Shown here: positions 36,617 through 46,136 of the stretch, one piece after another
How positions within the stretch are numbered: position 1 is the stretch's first letter
How the letters are laid out: each line of letters opens with the position of its first letter
Source: an uncultured Bacteroidota bacterium
GTDB taxonomy: Bacteria > Bacteroidota > Bacteroidia > AKYH767-A > JABDAW01
Assembly (NCBI GenBank): GCA_903844645.1
Contig: CAIMUP010000008.1
Span: 32,612 to 96,611 of the forward strand
DNA: 64,000 nucleotides
Direction: 5' to 3'
The notes under the pieces: generated by a model
Told to the model about the DNA's origin: nothing
The model's input: only the letters and a program-made list of their open reading frames with translations
The model's database searches: none
Program-made: the position numbers and the translations under genes

Positions 36617-38491
36617 ATGCTTATGAAATCTCTCCTGTCATTTGGAAATAGGAACTCGAATGTTCTGTTCCTCTCGTTCGTCTTACTGTGTATTTGCTTG
36701 TATAGTTGCAATGGAAAGCACAATACCAAAGGTGATTCTCCGGATAACATAACTGTTTCGGATTCGATGAAGTTTATCAGAAAGGCAGATGCCAAGGAGT
36801 TTCTTCCATCTTGGTCAAAAAAGAATGTGATAATTTATCAGATTCCTTCTGAACCTAATAGTTTGCATCCTACAAATGGTACTGCGGCATTGAGAACAGA
36901 GATAAATCTTTGGTCGCAGGGCTTCATTATGCAAGAAGATTTGCAGCATCTGGATGTAATGCCCGGTGTGGTGAAGTCAATGCCCGAAGTGTCTTCTGAT
37001 AAATTGAATTATACCTTTGAGTTGCGCGACGAGCCTAAGTGGGATGACGGAAAGCAGCTATCTGTCGAAGATATTATCTTCACTTTCAAAGCCAATAAAT
37101 GCCCGTTGATGGAAAATCCTGATACAAGGGAATCATTGATGAATATTAAAGACATCATTAAGGATAAAAACAACAACCGAAAGTTCACTATGGTGATGAA
37201 AAAAATCTTCAATCAAAACAAATCTATGACGGTTGATATTCCTTTGATGGAGCGGACTTTCGTGGATGGCAAAGATATTTTATCCAAGTATTCATTTGTA
37301 CAATTTGATGATGAAAAATTCAAGGCTGATAAGGAAAAGGAATTGAACGATTGGGCTAATGATTTCAATAGTGCTAAGTTTGGTCGCGACCCTAAGTATT
37401 TTAATGGGCTTGGTATGTATAAAATTACTAAGTGGGATGAAGGGCAGGCAATCACTTTGGAGAAGAAACAGAATCATTGGACGAAAGGTAGCAAAAACAT
37501 ATTCGAGGCGGCGTATGCTGATAAAATTATCCTGAAAATAAACCGCGACCCCAATTCCTTATTGTTGGAATTCAAGTCGCAGGACATAGATGCCTCCACC
37601 AGTATTTCTACGAAGGTTTTGTTGGAGTTGCAGAAGGATTCTTCGTTCAATGCGAACTACAATTCTCAAATCGTGAGCACCTTTAATTATGCTTTTATTG
37701 ATATTAATATGAAGCCGGATGCAAAGCATCAGAAATTGTTTACCGACAAGAGGGTGCGTCGCGCAATGGCTCTGTTAACGCCTGTTGACGAGATGAATAA
37801 AATATTAAACTACAATGTAAACAAAAGAATCGCCGGTCCGGTGTCGCCCATGAAGAAGGAATATAATACTGATCTTAAACTACTTCCTTTTGATGTAGAA
37901 CAGGCTAAGAAATTATTGGATGAAGCGGGATGGAAAGATACCGATGGCGACAACATCAGAGATAAAATTATTGATGGAAAGAAGGTACAATTCAGCTTCG
38001 AGATGAGCTTTCCGAATGTCGCGGTAGAATATAATAACGCCATTCAACTCATTGCCGATGCCATGTACAAAGCTGGCGTAAAATGCAACCCAAACCCTGT
38101 CGAGCCTAACATATATCACCAAAATTTGGTGAAGCATAACTTCGATATGATCATGTCGAGCTGGCAACTGAACTACGCTCCCGAAGATTATTCCCAAATT
38201 TGGCATACCAAGGCATGGTCAGAGAATGGCGGCAACTATGGCGGCTTCGGAACGCCCCAAACGGATGCTTTGATAGACTCAATAAAATATTCCATTGACC
38301 CTGAAAAATACATTCCTATGGTGCGTCGGTTCCAGACAATAGTATATGACGAGCAGCCCTACATTTTTACCTTCGCCTCCATGAAAAGAATCATTGTCCA
38401 CAAGCGTTTTGGCAACTGCGAAATGTACTTCGACCGCCCGGAGGTGTTATTAAACAATCTCAAGTTATTACAGAGCGGGAATTCCAAGTAA
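36617..38491 (+). CDS. Peptide/oligopeptide ABC-type substrate-binding lipoprotein
   Basis: 624 aa from the ATG at 36617 (an ATG two codons later is also possible). The lipobox ends in LCICLYSC, placing the protein on the outer face of the inner membrane or in the outer membrane. The rest is a family-5 extracellular solute-binding protein: an early LHPTNGTAALRTEINLWSQGF, the domain hallmark FELRDEPKWDDGKQLSVEDIIFTFKA (~135-160), RVRRAMALLTPVDEMNKIL, and LDEAGWKDTDGDNIRDK at the typical spacing. These bind di-/oligopeptides, or nickel or haem in some members; the ligand is not evident. No permease or ATPase genes adjoin it, as is common in Bacteroidota. Confidence 0.88.
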   Translation: MLMKSLLSFGNRNSNVLFLSFVLLCICLYSCNGKHNTKGDSPDNITVSDSMKFIRKADAKEFLPSWSKKNVIIYQIPSEPNSLHPTNGTAALRTEINLWSQGFIMQEDLQHLDVMPGVVKSMPEVSSDKLNYTFELRDEPKWDDGKQLSVEDIIFTFKANKCPLMENPDTRESLMNIKDIIKDKNNNRKFTMVMKKIFNQNKSMTVDIPLMERTFVDGKDILSKYSFVQFDDEKFKADKEKELNDWANDFNSAKFGRDPKYFNGLGMYKITKWDEGQAITLEKKQNHWTKGSKNIFEAAYADKIILKINRDPNSLLLEFKSQDIDASTSISTKVLLELQKDSSFNANYNSQIVSTFNYAFIDINMKPDAKHQKLFTDKRVRRAMALLTPVDEMNKILNYNVNKRIAGPVSPMKKEYNTDLKLLPFDVEQAKKLLDEAGWKDTDGDNIRDKIIDGKKVQFSFEMSFPNVAVEYNNAIQLIADAMYKAGVKCNPNPVEPNIYHQNLVKHNFDMIMSSWQLNYAPEDYSQIWHTKAWSENGGNYGGFGTPQTDALIDSIKYSIDPEKYIPMVRRFQTIVYDEQPYIFTFASMKRIIVHKRFGNCEMYFDRPEVLLNNLKLLQSGNSK

Positions 38492-38772
38492 AATCCCTGA
38501 TAAACAACATCAAGCAATTCCCGAAAAAGGATGTTTGAAACCAATGGTTTCATAGTGCCCTTATTTTTCAATATTACTGGGGGAATAAAGTCCATTATAG
38601 TCATCATTGATATCATAAAAGTTGCCAAGCGGATGGCGATTGCGATAATTATTTCCTCTCTAAGCAGCAGCGAAATAGAAATAAGGAGAGGAGAGTATGG
38701 AATAATAAGGATTGCATAGTGAATAATAGCTTTATTAATGGTGTTTGGAATCATTACATACAGGATAATAGT
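38492..38772. other. Intergenic stretch before the repeat array
   Basis: No promoter-linked gene is visible. A 62-codon plus ORF (38531-38719) is hydrophobic and Ile-rich, with no start signals; I do not call it. Confidence 0.4.
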
Positions 38773-39115
38773 CGTCGCTATCATAATAACCCGTCATCAT
38801 ATATGAAAACGTGTCATCGTGATAACAATTATTACTTTCGTGATAACGATAACCACTTTTGTTATCATGAAAACTACTTTTATGATAGCGATGGTAACAA
38901 TTACACGTTTTCATATATGACGACGAGTTATTATGATAGCGAAAGTAGTTTTTACTATAGTGAAAGTAGTTTTTACTATAACGAAAGTAGTTTTTACTAT
39001 AGCGAAAGTAGTTTTTACTATAGTGAAGGTAGTATTTATGATAGTGAAGGTAGTATTTATGATAGTGAACGTGGTGTTCACGATAGCGATTATGATATTC
39101 ACGATAGTGAGGACC
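38773..39115. repeat. 21-bp tandem array with 38-bp inverted arms
   Basis: Units gaaagtagtttttactatagt and variants run in exact 21-bp steps from 38941 to 39109; diverged units in the same register extend back to about 38810. The segments 38773-38814 and 38903-38941 are inverted copies: over 38 bases only two mismatches, including the core CATATATGAAAACGTGT. Lies ~108 bp upstream of the -7 element of the PorE-like gene. Confidence 0.9.
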
Positions 39116-39222
39116 CAATTTAGAAACCCATTTTGGCTTTGAGTAATTAAAATTCAAGGGCAAAATATCATGCCCAAATAAAATTAAATACCAGCCCCCT
39201 TTTCTATTAATATTTTTATCTG

Positions 39223-39230
39223 CATCTTTG
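39223..39230 (+). promoter_or_regulatory. Near-consensus -7 element for the PorE-like gene
   Basis: CATCTTTG followed by CAGG, 46 bp before the ATG; differs from TAnnTTTG at its first base. Confidence 0.45.
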
Positions 39231-39276
39231 CAGGCTCAATGAAAAGTAATATCCATCTAACAACGATTTTTATAAG

Positions 39277-41271
39277 ATGAGAAAAAAATTATACAGTATA
39301 TTATTACTAACAATTACCTTGTTGATGTATGCCCCTCTTTCGGCTCAAGATAGCAATGCAAAATGTGGAAAATCAGAAAATAAAAAGGCTGCGAAGCTTC
39401 TCGAAGATGCCAAACATCAAGCCCGAAGCGGCGTAGGGTATCCTGTTCTGAAAGCCACAGTAGATAAGGCTTTGGCAGAGGATGCCGATTATATTTTATG
39501 TTATCTTTTTCTGGGCGATATAGCTTATGAAAAACATAAATGGAAAGATATGAATGAGAATTATACCAAAGTCGTTACCGAATGTCCTGATCTCGATGCC
39601 CGTGCATGGTATTACTTAGGGAAATATAATTATGATAACAATCGCTTTGAAGAAGCCACCAAATATTTGAAAGGTTTTTTGAAGTTTGAGAAGAAGCAAA
39701 ACGCCCCAGATACTGCCCTCGACAAACTTTTTACTGATGCCGAAAGTATTGTTAATTCATCTGACTTCTTTGCTACTGCCAAGAAGAATCCCGTACCCTT
39801 CGACCCACATCCCATGCCTAATATCAGCACCAATGAAGATGAATATTTGCCGCTCCTATCTCCCGACAACGATTATTTATATTTCATTCAGAAATCAATC
39901 AAACAAAGGATGGGAGATTTGATACCGACTACCATAGAAGAGTTCACGGTGAGCAAAAAAAAGGATGGCGAATTCACAAAAGGAGAGCCCATGCCGCGTC
40001 CTTTCAATACGTTCGATAACCAAGGTGCTGCAACCATTTCGATAGATAATAAACACATGATTCTTACGATCTGCAAACAAGAAAAACATAAGATAAGCGG
40101 CGTGATACAGACTATTATGAACTGTGATTTATATTATTCTGATTATGAAAATGGTAAATGGTCGGAGATAAAGAATCTCGGAAGCAACGTGAATGACAGT
40201 ATCCAGTGGGATTCACAGCCTTCCCTCTCGCCTGATGGCAACACGTTATACTTCTCAAGTGCAAGGAATGAGGCTACCGGTTTAGACATTTATAAATCCG
40301 TAAAAGATGCCTCCGGAAGATGGGGAAAGCCCGTGCCTTTAGGTCCTAATATCAACACCCGAGGCAATGAAAAGTCGCCCTTCATTCATCCCGATGGCAA
40401 GACATTATATTTCTCCTCCGACACACGGCAAGGCATGGGCGGCTTCGATATTTTCTTCAGCAAAATGGATGAAAAAGGCAACTGGGGTCCCGCAAAAAAC
40501 ATCGGTTATCCTATCAATTCTTCAGAAGACGATCTCGGCTTCTTCGTCAGCACTGATGGGAAAACCGGATACTTTGCCTCCAACAAATTAAAAGGAAAAG
40601 GAGGCTACGATATTTACTATTTTCCGCTTTATGAAGGTGCACAGCCCGATAAAGTTTTATTTCTGAAAGGAGATTTAAAAGACGAAGGAACCGATGCTGC
40701 AGTAAGTGCCAAAATAGAATTAAAAAATGTCAAGACCAATGAAGTAACCGAAGTAAAAGTAGATACCATTACCGGTAAATATGCTGGAGTCGTTCGGCGC
40801 GACAACGATTATATTATGACCGTTAAGAAAAAAGATTTCGGCTTCACCTCCACCTTCATCGCCAAGACAGATACCACTTTCGACCACCCTAAGACCGTGG
40901 ATTTAAGCATCAAGAAAATCGAAGTAGGCACACAATTCAAATTAAACGATATTTATTATGCCACCAATTCTGCCGAATTGACCGAGAATTCCAAACTCGT
41001 GATAGACGAATTTGTTGAATACCTCAAAGAAAATCCAGACCTCAAAATAGAAGTCCGAGGACACACCGACAACCGCGGTGGCGATGCCCAAAACCTTGCA
41101 TTATCAACCGACAGAGCCTTCACCGTCCGCCAATATATCAATGAAAAAGGCATCGTAGGAAGCAGACTTTCGCACCGCGGATTAGGCTCCACCATGCCCC
41201 TCGTCTCCAATGATTTCGAAGACGGAAGAGCAAAGAATCGCCGAACCGAATTCGTCATTATTTCCAAGTAA
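39277..41271 (+). CDS. PorE-like TPR/beta-propeller/OmpA outer-membrane protein
   Basis: 664 aa. Signal peptide (ILLLTITLLMYAPLSAQ). TPR-type helices lie at ~30-150 (ARAWYYLGKYNYDNNRFEEA). A PD40/WD40-like propeller covers ~180-450 with repeated SPDGNTLYFSS and HPDGKTLYFSSD blades, then a small carboxypeptidase-regulatory-like beta domain (~465-535). The C-terminal OmpA domain has NDIYYATNSAELTENS and the peptidoglycan-binding VRGHTDNRGGDAQNLALSTDRA, with both key Asp and Arg. This domain order is that of PorE, a T9SS-associated protein tying the machinery to peptidoglycan. A second gene of the same build is at 61190. A PAL/OmpA role outside T9SS is possible. Confidence 0.85.
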   Translation: MRKKLYSILLLTITLLMYAPLSAQDSNAKCGKSENKKAAKLLEDAKHQARSGVGYPVLKATVDKALAEDADYILCYLFLGDIAYEKHKWKDMNENYTKVVTECPDLDARAWYYLGKYNYDNNRFEEATKYLKGFLKFEKKQNAPDTALDKLFTDAESIVNSSDFFATAKKNPVPFDPHPMPNISTNEDEYLPLLSPDNDYLYFIQKSIKQRMGDLIPTTIEEFTVSKKKDGEFTKGEPMPRPFNTFDNQGAATISIDNKHMILTICKQEKHKISGVIQTIMNCDLYYSDYENGKWSEIKNLGSNVNDSIQWDSQPSLSPDGNTLYFSSARNEATGLDIYKSVKDASGRWGKPVPLGPNINTRGNEKSPFIHPDGKTLYFSSDTRQGMGGFDIFFSKMDEKGNWGPAKNIGYPINSSEDDLGFFVSTDGKTGYFASNKLKGKGGYDIYYFPLYEGAQPDKVLFLKGDLKDEGTDAAVSAKIELKNVKTNEVTEVKVDTITGKYAGVVRRDNDYIMTVKKKDFGFTSTFIAKTDTTFDHPKTVDLSIKKIEVGTQFKLNDIYYATNSAELTENSKLVIDEFVEYLKENPDLKIEVRGHTDNRGGDAQNLALSTDRAFTVRQYINEKGIVGSRLSHRGLGSTMPLVSNDFEDGRAKNRRTEFVIISK

Positions 41272-41530
41272 ATCCCTCCAAAAAAACCTTAATAAACCAT
41301 CGGAATAAAACTACACAACGAGATTTCAGTAAGCCACCCCCATCAATCAATAATAGAATAAAATTATAATTAAACCCCTTTCATCCCAACCCCCATTTTC
41401 CTAAAATCCCCGTTCAGACCGCCAGAAAAATAGCAACACAACCCTGCGTAACTTCCCAAAGATCCTGCGTAACCCTCGTAGGTCGAGATTTACAATCCCA
41501 ACCCCATTTTTCACTATTCACGAAGGAAAC
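41272..41530. other. Intergenic stretch
   Basis: C- and A-rich. Two cctgcgtaac copies 21 bp apart near 41443 may be a minimal 21-bp array; otherwise nothing seen. Confidence 0.4.
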
Positions 41531-42220
41531 CTACCTTTCGTTCTTGATATAACTATTCAACTCCTCAATGCTGCTGCTATAAGTGAAGGCATCATTGACA
41601 AGGTAGTAATTATTTTTGTCAATGGCGTAACGATAGGCATGTTTCGCTAAATCCAATTTGCCAGACTCAAAGGAAAGTAAATCCATCAACTCGATAATCT
41701 GATGGGTAGAGGTTCCATTGGCTTCGATGGCTTGCTTTGCTATGGCTAATTTGGTATCGTCAAAAGGCTTTGAATTAATGGAATGTTTCAACTCGCGGAA
41801 TTGCTCTTCGCTCATGCAAGGCGGCAACGGAATTTCATCCCAGTTATGGCGTTCGCGATGATGCACCATAAACAATGGAACGGTGGAAACCACTTCATAT
41901 CTGTTGCGCTCATCAATCAACGCAGTGATGTTTGCATTCTCCGGAATCTCCACCATTGCGGAGAAAATAATTTCAAATTTCTCTTTCCAAATTCCTTCAT
42001 AATTCCGGTATTTTTCCACCTTGAAAACTTGCATACTATGGCTGCCCGGAACAATATCCAATATCCTGAAATTATTGCTCGGCTTGCCATAGATGTAGGC
42101 ATCGAAGATCATCGTGAACTCGCGGTTGTCGAACATGCTCATGTTCAATTCCGACTTCATTTGTTGAGCAGATACCTGAATACTCAACCCGATTAAAATT
42201 GCTAAGATTATTCGTTTCAT
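41531..42220 (-). CDS. Exported DUF4476-domain protein
   Basis: 229 aa. Signal peptide (IILAILIGLSIQVSAQ). An N-terminal beta domain (residues ~25-110) carries IFDAYIYGKPSNNFRILDI and GSHSMQVFKVE. The C-terminal ~95 residues are the helical DUF4476 domain (MSEEQFRELKHSINSKPFDDTKL ... DLLSFESGKLDLAKHAY), common in Bacteroidota envelope proteins and of unknown function. The next gene upstream (PEGA protein) ends 16 bp away on the same strand, so the two are probably co-transcribed. Confidence 0.8.
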   Translation of the reverse strand: MKRIILAILIGLSIQVSAQQMKSELNMSMFDNREFTMIFDAYIYGKPSNNFRILDIVPGSHSMQVFKVEKYRNYEGIWKEKFEIIFSAMVEIPENANITALIDERNRYEVVSTVPLFMVHHRERHNWDEIPLPPCMSEEQFRELKHSINSKPFDDTKLAIAKQAIEANGTSTHQIIELMDLLSFESGKLDLAKHAYRYAIDKNNYYLVNDAFTYSSSIEELNSYIKNER

Positions 42221-42235
42221 AATACCTATTTTGAT

Positions 42236-43585
42236 TTACTTTATTCTATCCAAAATCTCCCCGTAAAGCTCGCTGTACTTCCGCAATACCCGGTTCCATG
42301 CTTCGAAACATTCATCTTGATTGGCGGTGGGAGAAACACAATTTTGTTTCGAGAAATCATCCGATACTTTAGACATTTCGCTCTGGACTTTTACATTAAT
42401 CTTTAATGGATTGAAGCCGCCATTCGTTACAACAATTCGGGTTCTGACCATCGAAGGAAATGGCGTGTTCTTGTTGTATATCGCCCCGACCCAGCTTGTT
42501 CGCAGATAATTGGTGGAGGCATCTATGGTTTGTATTTCATCGAACTTAGAGGAGATTATACTCACCAATATTTGCCATGCTTGCTTGGCGTCGCCATTGA
42601 TTTGGAGCGTGAAGGCTTTGTTTGCCTGGTCGCTTTGTTCGGATTGATCATACGCTTCATCCTTATCCATTTTGAAAGAATATTTGGTGTCCGGAAGTAC
42701 GCCATCTGGCTTGTTGCACCATTCATATCGTTGCGAAACATAACCGGCTTTCTTAACCACAACGCTTGCACATTTCCCTTCCGAAACTTTTACTTTGGCA
42801 GTCTTTTTCCCGAGCTCTTTTCCATCCACAAAAATCGAGGCATCATCAGGATCTACGGTAACTTCTGATAGGCGGTCTTTCATTTTTATCAGATCACTAT
42901 TGGGCGGAACTTCTTCGGCATCCATGTTGCAATATTTCTTTTCTTCATTGGCAAAACCAACCTTGACGACCTTCACCGTTACGCAAGAATTATTCGGTAT
43001 GGCAACCTCGGCACTGCCCTTGGTTTCTTGTTTTTTATTATCAATAAAAATATCGGCATCGGGAGGCGAAGTCTTTAAATAAACGATGCGGTCATTCATC
43101 TTAAACACCTGTTCGGTAACCGGTTCGGGCTTGCCTTCGATGTTATAATATGTTGCTGATTTTACACCGTAGCCGGGTTTCTTGACCTCCACCAAAACGC
43201 TTTTTCCTTTAGCGATAATAATGTCTTGCGGAGTAGAGCCTTTATCAATTCCATCCACAAAAATATGGGCATCCAATGGCGAAACAGATACCTTTACCAC
43301 CCGTGTTACGAGGGTAATTTTCAGAATTGGTTCGGCATCTTTCTTCCGGAAATAGGTGGTATCAATACTTAAATATCCTTCCTTCCGAATGCGGAACGTA
43401 TAGGGCGTATTTTTTTCTAATTCCTTGGTAACGGCTCCCTTTACATAATTTAATTCCTTACCATTTTGCATAAAAGCAACGGTGGCATCGGCGGGAACAG
43501 GCTGGACGGTGAGCACTTTTTGTGCTGCCATATTCATCGTTAATACTATCAACAAAATTACGGGTACAATTTTTTTCATTTCCAT
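42236..43585 (-). CDS. Exported protein with tandem PEGA domains
   Basis: 449 aa from the ATG at 43585 (MEMKKIV; the next ATG, two codons on, is equally good). The track ORF extends 57 codons further across the promoter region and the 42-bp array and is rejected. Signal peptide (IVPVILLIVLTMNMAAQ), then four PEGA-like repeats, with the pattern VSPLDAHIFVDGIDKGSTPQ, TSPPDADIFIDNKKQ and VDPDDASIFVDGKELGKK. A C-terminal domain (~330-449) has ISSKFDEIQTIDASTNYLRT. PEGA modules are small surface-exposed beta folds, probably for binding or anchoring. A near-consensus TATTTTCG lies at 43611-43618. Confidence 0.82.
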   Translation of the reverse strand: MEMKKIVPVILLIVLTMNMAAQKVLTVQPVPADATVAFMQNGKELNYVKGAVTKELEKNTPYTFRIRKEGYLSIDTTYFRKKDAEPILKITLVTRVVKVSVSPLDAHIFVDGIDKGSTPQDIIIAKGKSVLVEVKKPGYGVKSATYYNIEGKPEPVTEQVFKMNDRIVYLKTSPPDADIFIDNKKQETKGSAEVAIPNNSCVTVKVVKVGFANEEKKYCNMDAEEVPPNSDLIKMKDRLSEVTVDPDDASIFVDGKELGKKTAKVKVSEGKCASVVVKKAGYVSQRYEWCNKPDGVLPDTKYSFKMDKDEAYDQSEQSDQANKAFTLQINGDAKQAWQILVSIISSKFDEIQTIDASTNYLRTSWVGAIYNKNTPFPSMVRTRIVVTNGGFNPLKINVKVQSEMSKVSDDFSKQNCVSPTANQDECFEAWNRVLRKYSELYGEILDRIK

Positions 43586-43689
43586 GAGTCTTATTTTATA
43601 ATTAATGGGGCGAAAATACAAAATATATCTTTTCTGCAATCGGCACATTGAAAAAAGGAGGATTTTAAGCCTTGGAACATTCAAAACAC

Positions 43690-43880
43690 GAATCGGTCGA
43701 ATGATTGAGGCAAATACAGTTGTATTTGCTCGAATCACTCGAGTGATTGCCGCCAATACAGTTACTTTGTCCGAAACACTCGAATGATTGCCTCCGATTC
43801 AGTTGTATTTGCCTGAATCATTCGAGTGATTGCCTCCAATACAGTTGTATTTGCCTGAATCGAACGTTCGATTCGATAAA
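43690..43880. repeat. 42-bp array of two alternating palindromes
   Basis: Units such as aatcactcgagtgattgccgccaatacagtt recur every 42 bp. Each 42-bp unit holds two dyads 21 bp apart: AATCACTCGAGTGATT and AATACAGTTGTATT. Lies between the divergent PEGA and lipoprotein genes. The extended N-termini of both track ORFs are products of this array. Confidence 0.9.
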
Positions 43881-44031
43881 AGCAAGTATTTTTCCCAAAC
43901 TCCCACCCAATGATTCATCAATAAATAGGTGGTTTCAGCTTAAAACACTCCTTATATATAGGCAAGATTTTATGGGGATTTGTTTTATCACCAAAATTTT
44001 TCCTATTTTTACACCTCCAAATAAAAATCGT

Positions 44032-46119
44032 ATGACGAAAATTAAAAATTATTTCCTGCTCCTTGCCGCCATCGGATTCCTGTTTATTACGGCTTGCAAG
44101 AAGAACCCGAACGAGGAACGCTGGGATACGAATATCCTTGCGCCGTTGGTGAATTCGACACTGACGCTGAAGAATCTGATCAACGATACGTTGATGAAAA
44201 CGAATAGTGCAGGCGAAGTGAGCTTGGTTTATCGCAGCGGCTTGTACGATTTTTCTATTGATTCATTATTTAAGATTCCGGATACGACGATGACGAATAG
44301 TTATGGTTTGACTTCGCTGAATATCGCAAATCAGAATGTGGTGTATAAACTTTCTTTGGGGCAAATGTTGATACAAGGCGGCTTGGGAACTTTTGCGGGG
44401 TTGGATAGTACTTATCAGGTGATTCCTCCGATTCCGCAAGGGCAAATTACGACAACCTATCCTATTAATGTGGATACTATTTTCCAAAGCATGACTTTGA
44501 TTGATGGACAGATGGTTATTTCGATTCAAAATCAGTTTCCGATAGCGATTTATAGCGTTCATTTTTTGTTAAAGAATACCAGCAATCAAGCCATAATTGT
44601 TGACCACACTTTTGATTCTATTCCGGCACATAGCACCCGTTCTTTTACTGGATCATTGGCAGGTAAAACAGTTAATGGCGCAATGACCGCTTCTATTGAT
44701 GGTATCTGGAGTCCCGGGTCGAATGGTAACTTGGTTTATATTGATACTACGAATCAATTAATCACAACGCTTTCGGTCATTAATCTTGTTCCCGATTCAG
44801 CTACGGCGAAGTTTCCCGGTCAGGATTTGATAAAGAAAACAACCGTTATCCCGATGAATTTAAAAGGTGTACAATTGACAAAGATTATTGCACAATCAGG
44901 AAATGTGGTGATAGATGCGTATAATACTTTGCCCGATACGTTGCGGTTTCAGTATGTAATTCCCGGCGCGAGATTGAATGGTGTAATCTTTAAAGCGATT
45001 GAAAATATGCCGCCTTCCGTGAATCATGTTGCGTCGCATGTGCATAAAGAATATAAACTCGATGGCTACACGATTGACTTGAAAGGACCGCATGAAGATA
45101 CCGTAAATACCTACTATTTCAATATCATCGGCACAATAGATTCGACAGGACAAATCCAGACGCTTACGCGGAATGATAGCATCAAACTGACGACTTCTTT
45201 CACGGGATTGGTTCCGTATTATGCCAAAGGATATTTGGGACAACAGATGTTTGAATTAGGTCCGGGTTCGGTGCCGGTTGATTTATTTAAGAACATCATT
45301 GGAGATTCAATTCGTCTTGCGAATGTCATCATGAATCTCTCGGTTCAAAATGGTATCGGTGCGAATGCGAGATTAGTTATTGATACCATCGAAGCCGAGA
45401 ATTCAAGAACGAAGGGCAAAGGATTTTTGAAAGGAAAAAATAATACGAACCTTCCACCTTTCGCCATCGCAAGAGCTACCGAAACAGGCAATTCGATGAA
45501 CCCTGTAAACATTGCATACAGTAGTCTTCACCTCGATTCAAGTAATTCTACCGCACCTTTAATGTTGAGTGTGATGCCAACGCAACTCGATTATAAATTG
45601 AGATTATTCCTTGATACCGCCGGTAATTCCTCCAACTTTAATGACTTTATTTATTATGGAAACGGCTTGAAGGCGAATGTAGATTTTGAGATTCCGATGA
45701 ACTTTATGTGCTATCAATTAATGCTGATTGATACCACCGCTTTCAACATAGGGAATACGAAGCAGTCAGGTAAAATTAAGTCGGGAACTTTCACGCTTAA
45801 TGTCGGAAATGGCTTCCCGCTTGGTGGTACTATCCAGATGTTTTTATTGGATCAATATGGCAACCAAGCCGATTCGTTGTTTGCAACGAATACCTTTGTT
45901 GCCGCGCCACTCGGAACAGATAGTATCGTTCACGCTCCGAAATATTCTGCCCTCTCCATGCCAATTTCAGAGGCTAAGATGCAGAATGTTTTGAAGGCTA
46001 CCAAGGCGATCATTAAAATAAAATTCTCTACTCAACCAGCCGGCACCAAGGTGAAGATTTATAGTGATTATAATATTGCCTTGAAGCTCGTTGGTAATTT
46101 TGTTTATAAAGTTGAATAA
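44032..46119 (+). CDS. Large beta-rich lipoprotein of unknown function
   Basis: 695 aa from the ATG at 44032, which follows TATTTTTACACC (44004-44011), a near-consensus -7. The track ORF begins inside the repeat array and is rejected. A lipobox (AAIGFLFITAC) gives a lipidated N-terminus. The rest is Ser/Thr/Asn-rich with alternating strands (IDGQMVISIQNQFPIAIYSVHFL; KGFLKGKNNTNLPPFAIARA) and no membrane helix, consistent with a surface or periplasmic lipoprotein of Ig-like or jelly-roll domains. Only 17 bp precede the DUF5723-type gene, so the two likely form an outer-membrane pair: barrel plus lipoprotein. Confidence 0.8.
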   Translation: MTKIKNYFLLLAAIGFLFITACKKNPNEERWDTNILAPLVNSTLTLKNLINDTLMKTNSAGEVSLVYRSGLYDFSIDSLFKIPDTTMTNSYGLTSLNIANQNVVYKLSLGQMLIQGGLGTFAGLDSTYQVIPPIPQGQITTTYPINVDTIFQSMTLIDGQMVISIQNQFPIAIYSVHFLLKNTSNQAIIVDHTFDSIPAHSTRSFTGSLAGKTVNGAMTASIDGIWSPGSNGNLVYIDTTNQLITTLSVINLVPDSATAKFPGQDLIKKTTVIPMNLKGVQLTKIIAQSGNVVIDAYNTLPDTLRFQYVIPGARLNGVIFKAIENMPPSVNHVASHVHKEYKLDGYTIDLKGPHEDTVNTYYFNIIGTIDSTGQIQTLTRNDSIKLTTSFTGLVPYYAKGYLGQQMFELGPGSVPVDLFKNIIGDSIRLANVIMNLSVQNGIGANARLVIDTIEAENSRTKGKGFLKGKNNTNLPPFAIARATETGNSMNPVNIAYSSLHLDSSNSTAPLMLSVMPTQLDYKLRLFLDTAGNSSNFNDFIYYGNGLKANVDFEIPMNFMCYQLMLIDTTAFNIGNTKQSGKIKSGTFTLNVGNGFPLGGTIQMFLLDQYGNQADSLFATNTFVAAPLGTDSIVHAPKYSALSMPISEAKMQNVLKATKAIIKIKFSTQPAGTKVKIYSDYNIALKLVGNFVYKVE

Positions 46120-46136
46120 CGATTAAAAATATTTTT

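Noticed and set aside
38531-38719. 62-codon plus ORF between the binding protein and the array
   Set aside because: Ile-rich, with no start signals and no protein-like conservation pattern visible.
43586-43756. N-terminal extension of the PEGA protein
   Set aside because: Crosses the promoter and the array; the ATG at 43585 gives a clean signal peptide.
43747-44031. 95-codon N-terminal extension of the lipoprotein ORF
   Set aside because: It is encoded by the 42-bp array and would bury the lipoprotein signal; the ATG at 44032 is the start.
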